Assembly (NCBI GenBank): GCA_963680875.1
Contig: OY804588.1
Coordinates: 78,826,829 to 78,890,828 of the forward strand
DNA from: Bathymodiolus brooksi
Lineage: Eukaryota; Mollusca; Bivalvia; Mytilida; Modiolidae
DNA length: 64,000 nt
Direction of reading: 5' to 3'
The notes below the pieces were generated by a model. It saw only the letters and a list, made by a program, of their open reading frames with translations, was not told the DNA's origin and did no database searches. Shown here in pieces: positions 45,167 through 56,485 of this stretch; the stretch's first letter is position 1, and each line of letters opens with the position of its first letter. The translations under genes were made by a program, and so were the position numbers.

Positions 45167-47212
45167 TCTAGCTAACTGTTCATTAAATAAAATGACTTGT
45201 TGAATTGTTGACTGTTTATTTTCTAAATCTCTATATATATCAACAATGTAGTATGACCATACTTCAGTTGTTTTCTACTGTACTAATTATTACGTGTATC
45301 TTACATGTTAAACATAATTATTATATAGATATATAATATCGTGTATATGCATGATATGGTTACTCAGTTCGTTTACACTGTGTCGCGTAAACTTCTGTTT
45401 TACTCAGTTATTTGTATAATTTTTTTTTTTTTTATACACATGTACTCCAATTCCTGCGTTGTACTAAATTGGTTGACCTTTTCTCAGTAACCCTATTTCT
45501 TATCATCGTAAACGATGTGTAATATCGTACATGAAAGACACAAATGAATATTCTTTTACTACAGATATTCCGATTGAGCTGTTCAATTATTCCAAATATG
45601 GTCGTAATTGTGTAGTATTTAAATTAACGTACAATAATACTATAGTTTACAAGTATGAGTACCAACTCAACTTTAGTTCATTCATGAAAATCCTCCAATA
45701 AAAGTAGCTCACTTCTGTTTTGTAATTGGCTAACATTGTTATTGTGTGACCAACCTTGACCTTTTCAGTGCTGCGCTCGATTAGTTATGTTTGTTTACAA
45801 AAATACACCCCCCCCCCTTTCCCCAGCCGAGAGGTATACCATTTCTAAATACGTTTACACGTGAGTGTATACATGTACATAAGTATGGATATCCTCAAAT
45901 TGGTTTGTCGGCATATTGTAAATCGCTTAAATTATGTGGTCATTTTAATTATCCAGTTAAATCAGCTCAACCGCATCTTTGGATCTTGAATTGTTGACCT
46001 ATTAACTATAATTAGACGTTCTCACAGGTACATATATTTCATGTTTATTTATAACCCCAGCCTTTTCTAAATATCAAATTAATCTAAATATGTTAAATGA
46101 GTGTACATACATGCATAAGTACATTGTACATGTACATGTATGGCTATTCCTCAAAATTGTTCAGCTCAATTCATTGATAATGTCTTATGTCCACCAACTG
46201 GGAATTTGGAGTAGTGATTATTGATTGACCAGTTATTCCCGTCGTCGTAAGCTCAATGTAACATATAGTAATCTCAGATGTTTTTTTTTATATTTTTTTT
46301 ATTTAATAAGTCGTAAAGACAATGCAAGATAATAGTATTTTAATTTATGTACATTATAGTTAATGAATATAGTTCTACTGCAGTTGCATCAAAGATATTA
46401 AACCTGCACGTAAATGCCGCTTTAGCGTGCAATATTTCTATTGTGTACAAGCAGGCCGATTTACAAATGTAGCCCAATGATGAGAATCTCTCAATCGAAA
46501 CAGCTCAATTTACATTACTGGTTTGTAATTGGTTAACAGTGTAACCTCATTTTCTTCAGGGTGATCTACCTTAACCTTATCAATAAGTCTGCGCTCGATT
46601 AGTTCTATTTTGCTTATAAAAAATATATCTTGATACATGTACATGTATTTCTTATATTCTATTTCACATATTCTATGTTTTGTTTATGCTTGTTTGATTT
46701 TGTTTTTGTATATATGTTTTCGTTTCCATGCGTCGAGCGCAGACCTTACCACAAAAACCCCCCAAAAAATGTATCTTGATACATGTATTTCACATATTCT
46801 ATGTTGTGTATTATTTGTTTGATTTTGTTTTTGTAAATGTGTTTTGTTATAATTATGCACATACCTGATATTGTAAATTATTTCTTGCAACATGCTATAT
46901 TAATAATCCGAGCACCATAATCACACGTCCTAAAATATCTTAGGGAACATATTCGAACTTCGTAAATTCCGCATACATACTACAGTACCTCGTATCCTAC
47001 TTTCCATAATCACGTTAATATCCATAATATTGATCACTTACTTTTACTTCTTTTCTACGCACACCCTTTTTAATTTGTTTTGCACTATTCTCACAAATCC
47101 TTCAATGGTGAATCTGACATTGGTGACCTACTTATTGATTGAACTCCTAACCGATACTGCTCTCTCTCACGTTTTATTCGTGCTACATGTACCAACTGGT
47201 ATAACATGATTC
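45167..47212 (+). other. LINE inter-ORF region with duplicated blocks
   Basis: No gene. Blocks near 45700-45790 (ttttgtaattggctaac, ttgaccttttcagtg, ctgcgctcgattagtt) recur near 46515-46600, about 810 bp downstream. A second pair at 46625-46705 and 46765-46845 shares tatcttgatacatgta, cacatattctatgtt and tttgattttgtttttgta, separated by about 140 bp. Poly-T at 45420-45433 and poly-C at 45806-45817. It could be a repeated promoter region of the element. Confidence 0.5.
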
Positions 47213-50200
47213 ATGGGTACTGACGCGTTACAACACAGAGAGAGCATCGGTCGGTTCTATTGTTTAGCACGTACTGTTAAAAATAGTAAACGGCTAACAT
47301 TATTAGAATTTATAGGTATATATTTGTTTGTCATTCATGGTATTGTCGCGGTGCCTATTACAGTTTTTATTTTTTCGTTTCAATATAAATATCGCGTTAA
47401 CCTTTCAGGTAGTACCGTTCAAACTAGCGAACAATTAGTTAAATCAAAATCGCTGGAATATGTGAATAATTATGCCTTCTTGTGCATTGTGACGTGTATT
47501 TTGTTTATAATATCAGGAATAGAAATGAATCCTGGTCCCTCTGATTCAGACTTATCAAGTAGCTTCGGTAGTATCAGTTCAACTTCAACGACTGTAAGTA
47601 ATTTTATACATTATTCCGTTTCTTTTCTTCATTTGAATATTCAAAGTATTACACCAAAATTAGACCTAATAGCCGCAGAATACTCTTGTCATGAGATACT
47701 CTCATTTACGGAAAGCTGGTTGCGCCCTCATGTAAGTGACGATACGCTTAAAATTCCTGGATACAAATTTCCACCATTTCGACGAGACAGAGTAGGCAAA
47801 ATGGGCGGCGGAGTGGTGGTTTTTGTAAAAGACCATATCAACTGTAAGCATAGACCTGATCTACAAATAGAGAATCTTGAATGTATATGGCTTGAGATAA
47901 AAATCAAGAACAAAAAATACTTATATGGAACATTTTATATTCCTCCCAATAGCAATCTGCAAACTTGGGATGAACTAGACCAATCAATTGATCTGGCATT
48001 AAACAATACCCATGACATCATCATTACTGGTGATTTTAATATAAACCAATTAAGTGACAATCATAGGAACAAAATTAGTTCATTACTGACCCAATACAGC
48101 TTTCAACAGTTAATTACGGAACCCACTTACATGACTGAGCATAGCTCATCTTTATTAGATTTGGTTATGGTAAATAATCCCACGAGTGTTTTGTATACAG
48201 AAGTCGGCCCCCCCTTGTTGAACCAAGTAAGATATCATTTACCTATTACTGGTGTCCTAAATCACCCGACTATAGTCAATGCTTCATTTAAGAGGAAAAT
48301 ATTCCTTTACGACAAAGGGGACTATGAATCTTACAGAAATATCCTTTCTGTTGTTGACTGGGATGGAATCTTTAGAAACGACGACATTGATATCATAACT
48401 AATACTATTACAAACACAATTTTAGATGCAGCGAATAAAACTATTCCAAATAGATACATAACGGTAAAGAAAGATAATCCACCTTGGATCACTACAAAAA
48501 TAAAAAAGTACATACGCCGTAAAAATCGAATTCACAAAAAAGCAAAGAAAACCAATACTATCGGTCAATGTGAAAAATTTCGGAAAATTCGTAATAAATG
48601 TAATAAACTTATATTAAATGCAAAACAATCATATTTTGATAAAATTTCTGAAAAAATAAACACGGAGACAAACGGAAGTAAAAATTGGTGGAAATTAGTC
48701 AAAAGTCTTCTTCACAGTGATTCAGGTGGTGATCGATCTATACCGCCACTTCAAGTTGAAAATGACATGATACAAGACGATAACAAAAAAGCTGAATTGT
48801 TTAATGACTATTTTTGCAAACAAGCTGACCTTAATGATTCTGAAACCTCTGTGCCTGATATTACCGATATATTGATCAATGGTCTTGAACAAATTACTGT
48901 TACAGAAAACGAAATGGAAGATATATTGAAGATACTTGATACATCTAAAGCTATAGGGCCTGATCTGTTAAACCCTAGGCTCCTTAAAGAAGCAGCATCT
49001 ATACTTAAATATCCCTTATGTACACTGTTTAATTTATCATTAACACTTTCTACCTTTCCATCAGAATGGAAATATGCTAATGTGACCCCCGTTTTTAAAA
49101 AAGATTGTCCCAGTAACTTGAAAAACTACAGACCAATTTCCCTCATTAGTATACTTGCTAAGGTAATAAAGCGATTAGTCTATAAACATATTTATAACTA
49201 TTTGATTGACAATAACTTAATTACTTCCCATCAATCTGGTTTTACTCCTGGAGATTCTGCCGTTAATCAACTCCTGTACATCACAAATGAATTTGGTAGA
49301 GCGTTGGACGAAGGTAAGGAAGTTAGAGTTGTTTTTTGCGATATAAGTAAAGCATTTGACCGAGTTTGGCATAAGGGATTACTTCGTAAGCTTGAATCAA
49401 TAGGGATTAGAGGGTCATTATTATCATGGGTGAAAAACTACTTGTCTGAAAGAAAACAACGTGTCGTAATTAATAATTCAACTTCTAGTTGGCGTGACAT
49501 AAATGCTGGTGTACCCCAGGGGTCGATTCTAGGGCCTCTTTTGTTCATTGTTTTCATAAATGACATACTGACCGATATTAATTCGACTATAAAATTATTT
49601 CCCGATGACACTAGTCTGTACTTAATTGTAGACGATCCACAAGAAACAGCACAAACACTCAATGATGACCTAGTGAAATTACATGCATGGTCTACAAAAT
49701 GGCTGGTAAATTTTAATCCACAGAAAACTGAAACCATGACTATCTCTCGAAAATTAAATAAACCCAATCAACCTAACCTTATTATGAATAATATTATCAT
49801 TAGTACTGTTACTGAACATAAGCACATTGGACTACAACTTTCTGACGATGGTAATTGGAATAAACATATTGACATGATAACTAAAAAAGCATTCTCACGT
49901 GTTAACATTTTAAGGAAATTCAAATTTATACTGGATCGGAAAACTCTAGAAACAATTTATATTACTTTTATAAGACCATTACTAGAATATGCGGATGTTG
50001 TTTGGGATACCAAGACTCAAATACTAATTAACAAACTAGAAAATGTTCAGGTTGAGGCTGCTAGAATCGTGACTGGGGGTACCAGACTTGTATCCTTAAG
50101 TAATCTATATATTGAAACCGGGTGGGAAAAATTGAAAGATAGAAGGGAAAGGCATAGAACGATTCAATTTTATAAGATGTCAAATAATCTAACTCCTCAA

Positions 50201-50755
50201 TATCTTAGTAACTTAATTCCGCAAAATTTCGGCATGATCCATGACCACAATACTCGTCATACCTCACGTATTCCTCCAGTACGCACTCGAACATCGCTCT
50301 ACGCAAGCTATTTCATACCCTCCAGTGTACAACTATGGAACAAACAGCCAGAAAATATTAAATCAAGCAGATCTGTTCAGATAATTAAATCAAACCTTCA
50401 ACCCCAAAACAATACTAAACCCATTTATTATTATATTGGTACTCGACTGGGACAAATTTTACACGCTAGGTTGCGTATGCAATGCAGCTCTCTCAATCAT
50501 CACTTATTTCGTAAAAACATTGTAAATTCCCCATTTTGTCAATGTGGGGCAAAAGAAGCTACGGCCCATTTTCTGCTACATTGTCCCCGTCACAATGCAA
50601 CAAGACTGAGATATATTCACACCATTAATTTACCAATTAACTTAAATACGGATTTATTATTGTTTGGCTCTACAGACTTAACGAATACTCTAAATACAGA
50701 TATATTCTTAAACGTGCAGAAGTTCATCATAAGTAGTAAACGATTCACCTCCTAA
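47213..50755 (+). CDS. LINE ORF2: 2A-like motif, EEP endonuclease, reverse transcriptase
   Basis: An 1180-residue open frame from ATG 47213. The N-terminus has hydrophobic segments (about 29-55 and 87-100) and a 2A-like GIEMNPGP at 102-109, differing from the DxExNPGP consensus at its first residue. An endonuclease/exonuclease/phosphatase domain spans about 138-350: LNIQS (Asn 142), TESWL, GDFNIN (Asp 274) and LLDLVM. RT follows: NYRPISLI, QSGFTPGDS, FCDISKAFD (Asp 710), AGVPQGSILGP, and LFPDDTSLY with Asp 798 and 799 but Pro 797 where LINEs have Ala (FADD). A C-terminal Cys/His motif CQCG...HFLLHC lies at about 1109-1124. It carries out target-primed reverse transcription in the family. It is uninterrupted, but the A-to-P change at the active site may be inactivating. 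Confidence 0.9.
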   Translation: MGTDALQHRESIGRFYCLARTVKNSKRLTLLEFIGIYLFVIHGIVAVPITVFIFSFQYKYRVNLSGSTVQTSEQLVKSKSLEYVNNYAFLCIVTCILFIISGIEMNPGPSDSDLSSSFGSISSTSTTVSNFIHYSVSFLHLNIQSITPKLDLIAAEYSCHEILSFTESWLRPHVSDDTLKIPGYKFPPFRRDRVGKMGGGVVVFVKDHINCKHRPDLQIENLECIWLEIKIKNKKYLYGTFYIPPNSNLQTWDELDQSIDLALNNTHDIIITGDFNINQLSDNHRNKISSLLTQYSFQQLITEPTYMTEHSSSLLDLVMVNNPTSVLYTEVGPPLLNQVRYHLPITGVLNHPTIVNASFKRKIFLYDKGDYESYRNILSVVDWDGIFRNDDIDIITNTITNTILDAANKTIPNRYITVKKDNPPWITTKIKKYIRRKNRIHKKAKKTNTIGQCEKFRKIRNKCNKLILNAKQSYFDKISEKINTETNGSKNWWKLVKSLLHSDSGGDRSIPPLQVENDMIQDDNKKAELFNDYFCKQADLNDSETSVPDITDILINGLEQITVTENEMEDILKILDTSKAIGPDLLNPRLLKEAASILKYPLCTLFNLSLTLSTFPSEWKYANVTPVFKKDCPSNLKNYRPISLISILAKVIKRLVYKHIYNYLIDNNLITSHQSGFTPGDSAVNQLLYITNEFGRALDEGKEVRVVFCDISKAFDRVWHKGLLRKLESIGIRGSLLSWVKNYLSERKQRVVINNSTSSWRDINAGVPQGSILGPLLFIVFINDILTDINSTIKLFPDDTSLYLIVDDPQETAQTLNDDLVKLHAWSTKWLVNFNPQKTETMTISRKLNKPNQPNLIMNNIIISTVTEHKHIGLQLSDDGNWNKHIDMITKKAFSRVNILRKFKFILDRKTLETIYITFIRPLLEYADVVWDTKTQILINKLENVQVEAARIVTGGTRLVSLSNLYIETGWEKLKDRRERHRTIQFYKMSNNLTPQYLSNLIPQNFGMIHDHNTRHTSRIPPVRTRTSLYASYFIPSSVQLWNKQPENIKSSRSVQIIKSNLQPQNNTKPIYYYIGTRLGQILHARLRMQCSSLNHHLFRKNIVNSPFCQCGAKEATAHFLLHCPRHNATRLRYIHTINLPINLNTDLLLFGSTDLTNTLNTDIFLNVQKFIISSKRFTS

Positions 50756-50778
50756 CCATATTCACACAACTTAAACAT

Positions 50779-50802
50779 TAAAAAAAAAAAAAAAAAAAAA
50801 AA
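50779..50802. repeat. A-run after LINE ORF2
   Basis: A run of about 24 A beginning 24 bp after the ORF2 stop. It may be part of the 3' UTR or the poly-A tail of the element; 280 bp of AT-rich sequence follows before recognisable other repeats. Confidence 0.8.
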
Positions 50803-51419
50803 GCACTTGCACTTTTACACTTCATTTGTTTGTTTCTTTTTATTTATTTATTTTTTTCTTACTAAAGCACACCAAATAACATTGACAACGACTGATTAAC
50901 ACTTGATAATTCTCAATACACTTCTACCTTTCGATACTAATTAAACCTTGAACACCAGATAACAACAGGGATACGGATTAATATAAGTTTAACCACTTGT
51001 TTCCGAATCCTATTGATTAATTTAAATGTATATATAATTTATATGTGTATTATCATAATGTGTAATATTGAATTAATTAATAAAATATGTTTATACTAAA
51101 TATATCACTGACTTTGGTACTGCTTTGACAACTATTTTACCTATTTTGTTCCAGTATTGTTATACATACTGTTATAGTGACAGCCGGAACCTTTGAACCG
51201 TAATGAAAGGGGGAGGTTTGGTGCTTTAAATTCTGATTCAACCCACCATTTCTTTAGAAATGCCTGTACCAAGTCAGGGTCATTACGGTTTTCACAGTTT
51301 TCCGGTTGTTGACTGATTTTGTTTGTTAATATAATTATGAGTTTTGACTTTCCCTTTGTAAGATTGTTCGGAGTTCGGTAATTTTGTTATTACCCTTATA
51401 TAGAGTTACCAAATCTGTA

Positions 51420-51640
51420 AACCGAGGTTAATCAGAAACTATATTAAGAAGAGCTTGAAGATATCAAAGGGGTAATCAGAATCCATAAATCGAAGAAGGG
51501 CAGACAACGCAATGCCAATGGCCATACGAAAAAGGACAAAAGGACAAACAAAAATCTACAAAACATACACATAAAACTAAAGATCGAGTAACACGAGCTC
51601 CACAAAAATCCGGGAGTGAACCCAGGTGCTCCGGAAGGGT
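51420..51640 (-). repeat. 3'-tail fragment of EN-less PLE-like family (antisense)
   Basis: gcttgaagatatcaaagggg taatcagaatccataaatcg, gggcagacaacgc, aaaaggacaaaaggacaaac, aaagatcgagtaacacga, then aggtgctccggaagggt. The best-preserved antisense tail. 51250-51290 upstream holds a gcctgtaccaagtcaggg motif. Confidence 0.75.
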
Positions 51641-51894
51641 TTTATTGCGACAATGGGAATAAATATGTTACAATGCAAATTGGAATCCAGTAGGAATCCT
51701 CCTAGTACAAATTGGAATTCTGATTTATACTAACAAGACGAAGACAAGCAAAACATAGAGCTCAACACAATATGTGCTACACATTACTAGACACAAAGAA
51801 GCCCAAATAATTCATGAGACTACCTACAAACAACTCTAGATCATTGTCCTTTGTTTTGGCCGATCCTTTCCTTATTAAAGAGGTATTACCGAAT

Positions 51895-52230
51895 TTGAAT
51901 TAAGAGAAACACTACGGGTGCCACTATTGGAGCAGCGTTGCTTATTCTTCCTCAACACATGAGGTATTTAGTTGAGTTCGTGTTACTCAATCTATTTCTT
52001 GCGTAGTGTTCTATGAACCATTTGTTTTGTTTTTGTGTTTATTTGGTTTTTCTTCTGTCCATTGTATTGTCTGGCTCTCGTATGGCTTTTATTATTCAAT
52101 CGCTCTTTTTTTCTGTGTAGCGTTTTGTGGATAATTATTTGTCATATGTCCCTTTTACGTTTGACGATTGCTTTGTCTGACCTTCTTCTATTTAGAACCT
52201 CTGATTTGCCCTTTTATATCTTCAGGCTAT
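51895..52230 (+). repeat. 3'-tail fragment of EN-less PLE-like family (sense)
   Basis: acactacgggtgccac, ggagcagcgttgcttattct, cctcaacacatgag, gttcgtgttactcaatct, then tgtccattgtattgtctggc. A second, partial repetition of its end follows at 52115-52230. Confidence 0.65.
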
Positions 52231-52280
52231 TTACGCGGTGATGTAGTCTTACCTATCCAAAAATTTAAATCCTGTCCGAT

Positions 52281-53276
52281 AAGGAAAGATCCATTTTTAC
52301 TGTACTGAAGTTTTTACCTATCGTATAGCTTAAAGGCATATTGTCTACCAAAATCGTAATTTTTTCATACCCAAAATTATTGTCGTTTTCCGTACTGACC
52401 TTCATAAAATGAAGATTAACACCGAGTTATGCTGCAAAAGATACGATTTTCTAAAAAAAAGGACCCAAAACTATCGTTATCGGAATTATTGTCCAGGAGA
52501 ACAAGAATTCAAATCTATTCATATGACCTTCTATGTGAACCCGTCTTGAGCATGCGCACTGCTTAGAAACAATAAACAGCATGTGGTTCTTGGGCAAAAG
52601 AGAGTGTCAACGCGTGGAAGAAAGCGGACTTTGACGGATTCAGAGAGAAAGATGAATAGAAGTGAAGTATCTTCCAAATGGAACAAATGCAGGATATATG
52701 TAGGGGATCAGTTGGACCGTTGGAACGAGCTCAAGGAAGTGCTACGCGTCCAAACTCGCGCTGAAGTGGCAAAAATTGTGCTTGATAGGTAAGCCGAGCA
52801 TGTTTTTTCTTCTTTTCTCAATCGTTTTTTATATTTTATGAATTTATGGTGATGCCTATGATCATTTTCGGTAGATATTATTCAATATATGTAATCTTGC
52901 ACCTGGCAACAGCAAATTATTGTCAATGAATAGCATAAAACGGCCGTATTTGCGAGGTAAACAAACACGAATTTTAACATCCATGCTGCAGCATCCGGGC
53001 TACTGGCATAAAAATAGATAAAAATAGATTTGGCCTCGCTCAGGTCAGTGCATAATTAATTAGCTTCTAGTAACGATGGTCAGCTTTTTTAATCGAAAAA
53101 ACAACGTTTCGTAGCGTATTCGCCAATAATTCGGTGTTTAATCTTCATTTTATGAAGGTCAGTACGGAAAACGACAATAATTTTGGGTATGAAAAAATTA
53201 CGATTTTAGGAGACAATATGCCTTTAAGCTATACGATAGGTAAAAACTTCAGTACAGTAAAAATGGATCTTTCCTT
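52281..53276. mobile_element. Inverted-repeat element with about 145-bp arms
   Basis: 52281-52425 and 53131-53276 are reverse complements at high identity (aaggaaagatccatttttac ... gaagattaacacc against ggtgtttaatcttc ... gtaaaaatggatctttcctt). The whole is about 1 kb. Long terminal arms around a short interior suggest a non-autonomous DNA transposon or foldback element. TSD was not resolved. An exon-like ORF lies inside. Confidence 0.82.
52592..52791 (+). other. Exon-like ORF inside the inverted-repeat element
   Basis: Encodes a basic stretch (RGRKRTLTDSERKMNRSEVS) followed by KWNKCRIYVGDQLDRWNELK and EVLRVQTRAEVAKIVLDR. It ends at AG followed by GTAAGC, a good splice donor at 52792. The W-x(4)-RIYVG...RW-x-LKE...EVAK-LLD-like pattern resembles first-exon segments I associate with transposon-derived genes in invertebrates, but I cannot name a family. 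No ATG starts the frame within it before 52651. Could be a captured exon or the remnant of the element's own gene. Confidence 0.4.
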
Positions 53277-53459
53277 TAAATCGTAATAGCCATTGTAATT
53301 TAAACCGGACTGTAGTCCTTATTTATCGTATGATTTAAATACTGTTTTGAAATAATAATTTTAATTTATCTTACGATTGTTTCGAAAAAGCGGATATATT
53401 TAATAGACATTTTTGTTTATTTCTGAAATAAAGACCTACCCCCTTTTGAAGTTCTCTCG

Positions 53460-54631
53460 CATATAGTAGTGAGTGAGCAAAATATTTTGGATATGATTTC
53501 CACTTTAGATGCTAATAAAGCTGTTTGACCGGATATCATAAGTAACAAGATTCTTATTGCAGTAAAAGTTCAAATTTTAAAAACATTATGCATGTTGTTT
53601 GATAAATCTCTCCATCAAAATATTTTCCCAACCGATTGGAAATTAGCCAATGTCATTCCTTTATTCAAAGCAGGAGATACATCATTCCCTTCTAATAATA
53701 GATCAGTATCATTGCTTTCCTGTGTTAGTAAACTAAAAACAAAAGTTTTTAGACATATCTTTAACCATGTAAAGGAAAATAAATTATTGTGTAAATTTCA
53801 GTCAGATTTTTTACCAAGTTGTTCTACTACCCATCAACTTGTAGAATTATATCATAGAATTTTACTAGCTTTAGACAGTAAGCAATTTACAAGTGTAACG
53901 TATGCCGATATAAATAAAGCTTTCGACACTGTGTGGATAAAAGGGGTTTTACTCAAACTGGAAAAATATGGTATAGGGGACAATTTGCTTATCTGGTTGA
54001 ATAGTTACTTATCAAATCGCACACAAAGAGTTGTGATAAAAGATGCACTATCAAACATTGGTCAGCTTAAAGCAGGGGTGCCTCAAGCGTCTGTTTTAGG
54101 TCCCTTATTCTTTTTGGTATTCATCAATGACATTGCAGATGGTATGACTGGTCTAGGTAGATTATTTGCAGATGATACATCGATTGGGCATATTGCAAAT
54201 GACAAAGATTCTTTACAAGAAATGATAAATTTAGACTTAACTTACCTACATGATTGGTCAAAACGTTGGTTGGTGAAAAATCCGCACACCATTCATGTGG
54301 TAATAGATATCTTAGTGTATTACACACGAGGATAAGAAACAAATGTAGTTCATTGAAAGAAGATTTGCATAGTACTAATTTAATTTCAAATCCAAACTGT
54401 ATATGTGGATACCAAAGCGAAAATGCGGAACATTATTTGCTATTTTGTAATCGTTATATTGTATATAGAAATAAAATGTTATCGTCATTGGCAATACTGA
54501 ATATAAACGGGGTAGAAATAAATGTTGATACTTTGTTATTTGGAAATTATTTTCTATCAGATGAAACATATTGTGAAATATTTTTAATTATTCAAAGATA
54601 TATTAAAGATACTGGTCGTTTTTCAGTATAA
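53460..54631 (+). pseudogene. LINE ORF2 remnant with internal deletion
   Basis: From about 53480: ILDMISTLDANKAV, then TGA where the conserved Gly of GPD is expected, then PDIISNKIL. A long open part follows with DWKLANVIPLFKAGD, LPSCSTTHQLVELYHR, YADINKAFDTVW, GVPQASVLGPLFFLVFINDI and an intact FADDTS. After HDWSKRWLVK at about 54280 the sequence jumps directly to the C-terminal end in another frame: LHTRIRNKCSSLKEDL, CICGYQSENAEHYLLFC, LLFGNYFLSDE, RYIKDTGRFSV. The missing middle corresponds to roughly the segment between RT and the Cys/His motif. The C-terminus resembles that of the ORF2 at 47213-50755, so the two are related. Confidence 0.85.
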
Positions 54632-54825
54632 TTGTAACAAAACAAACAGGTGAAATCCGTGACAGGTATACCATTTTGACAAAGCATGTTAACGTGGTAT
54701 TCCGATGATCATAATTGAAAATAAAACCTCTGGATGATCTTGGAAGACTATTGATCTTACAAAATAAATAGAAATACAGTGTATATATACTTACCATGAC
54801 TATTTTCCGCAACTAAATCCCAATA

Positions 54826-55112
54826 ACCTAAATACTGTTATAGTAAAGTAAGAACTATTTACACCGTACTGTAGTTCTTACTTATCGTATAGCCTAAATA
54901 CTGTTATATTCAAGTTAGAACTATTTACACCGTACTGTAGTTCGTTCTTATCGTGCAACCTAAATACTGTCGTGGTAGAGCAAGAATTATTTACACCGTA
55001 CTGTAGTTCTTACTTATTATGTAACCTAAATAATGTTTTAGTAAAGTAAGAACTATTTACACCGTACTATAGTTCTTTCTTATCGTTCAACCTAAGTACT
55101 GTCTTGCTGAAC
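54826..55112. repeat. 66-bp minisatellite, left block
   Basis: About four units of taacctaaatactgttatag taaagtaagaactatttaca ccgtactgtagttcttactt atcgtg. The same array resumes at 56690 after an EN-less PLE-like copy. Confidence 0.9.
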
Positions 55113-55138
55113 ACCTGTCTTTCCTTCATGACAAATAA

Positions 55139-56485
55139 GTTATTGTCTCCGCCGACAAGGCCCCTAATAATATTGTTTTTGTGTGTAAATCACATTACAA
55201 TGACTGGTTGTTAAAGGAATTAGGTATTGATAATTCACTTGGCAACCCTACATATACCCCGACGACACTTACGAAAGAGGAAATCCTGGACAATCATAGG
55301 TTTGTTTTATGTTCCTTTGGAATTTCAACCAAAGATGAAGAACTAGATCTACCATCAGTCTACTGGATTCCTAAATTACACAAGTGTCCTTTCAAACAGC
55401 GCTATATTGCTGGGTCTGCCAAATGCACCACCAAACCTCTTTCTAAATTATTAATATGTATTCTACCGGCTGTCAAAACCAGGCTTCAGAGTTACTGTGA
55501 CCCTAGCTACTCGAGAGGTGGTGTGAATCAGATGTGGATTCTGAAGAACTCGAAAGATCTGTTAGAGTACATACAATCCAGGTCCCTCTCCTCCTGCAAT
55601 AGCATTAAAACATTTGACTTCTCTACCCTTTACACGACTATTCCTCACTCTAAGCTGAAGGACAAATTAAAGGAGTTGGTACAATTGTATTTCATAAAAA
55701 TGAATGGCCAACGTCGATACAAATAGCTTGTGCTAGGAAGAGACATATCTTATTTTGTAAAACACCACTCTGATTCTACCAAAAAGTTCTCTGAAACTGA
55801 TATCTTCAACATGCTCGAGTTTTTGATTGACAACATATTTGCTATGTTTGGTGGACGTGTATTTCAACAGACAGTCGGCATACCTATGGGTACAAACTGT
55901 GCTCCTCTTCTCGCCAACTTGTTCCTTTATTCGTATGAGGCAGACTTCATACAGGGGCTTCTCAAGAAAAACGAAAAGAAGCTAGCCCGATCCTTTAATT
56001 TCACGTTCCGCTATATAGATGATGTCCTTTCACTAAATAATTCTAGGTTTGTTGATTTTGTTGATCGCATCTATCCCATTGAGCTTGAAATAAAGGATAA
56101 CACAGATACAGATAGGTCTGCTTCATACCTTGACCTACACATCGAAATCGACAGTGGGGATCGGTTAAGAACGAAACTTTACGACAAAAGAGATGATTTC
56201 AATTTTCCCATTGTGAACTTTCCATTTATATGTAGCAACAATCCAGCAGCACCTGCATATGGAGTATATATCTCTCAAATGGTAAGATATTCCAGACCTT
56301 GTGGTTCCTATCAGGATTTCCTTGGTAGAGGGTTGCTGCTAAAAAGCAAGCTACTGAACCAAGGGTTCCTTTTGGTAAAGTTGAAGTCATCAATTCTAAA
56401 ATATTACGGTCGCCATCATGACTTGGTTGACCGTTATGGAATATCTGTGTCACAAATGACCACGGATATGCTCCACTTATCGTAA
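55139..56485 (+). pseudogene. EN-less Penelope-like RT, 5'-truncated, one stop
   Basis: The best copy of the family. The frame opens in mid-protein at VIVSADKAPNNIVFVCKSHY after a TAA at 55136. It continues with YWIPKLHKCPFKQRYIAGSA, SYSRGGVNQMWILKN and FDFSTLYTTIPH (catalytic Asp in motif A). A TAG at 55724-55726 then sits just after GQRRYK, probably a former Tyr codon. The same frame resumes with LVLGRDISYFV, GIPMGTNCAPLLANLF, the intact FRYIDDVLSLNN, YLDLHIEI, LYDKRDDFNFPIVNFPFICS and RYGISVSQMTTDML. The RT blocks (ADK, WIPKLHK, DFSTLYTTIP, YIDD) are Penelope-like, but no GIY-YIG follows the RT. Copies at 13.0, 18.4, 25.2 and 30.5 kb belong to the same family. Confidence 0.85.

Larger units (their letters stand above)
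44200..51090 (+). mobile_element. Non-LTR retrotransposon, near complete
   Basis: ORF1-like frame 44315-45166, a 2-kb inter-ORF region, ORF2 47213-50755 with endonuclease and RT, then an A-run at 50779-50802 and AT-rich sequence with aataaaat near 51070. The order and same-strand arrangement fit one LINE. The long ORF1-ORF2 gap, which itself contains duplicated blocks, leaves open that two related elements are joined. 5' end and TSD were not determined. Clade is probably within the CR1/L2/Jockey-like group, by ORF2 motif style. Confidence 0.75.
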
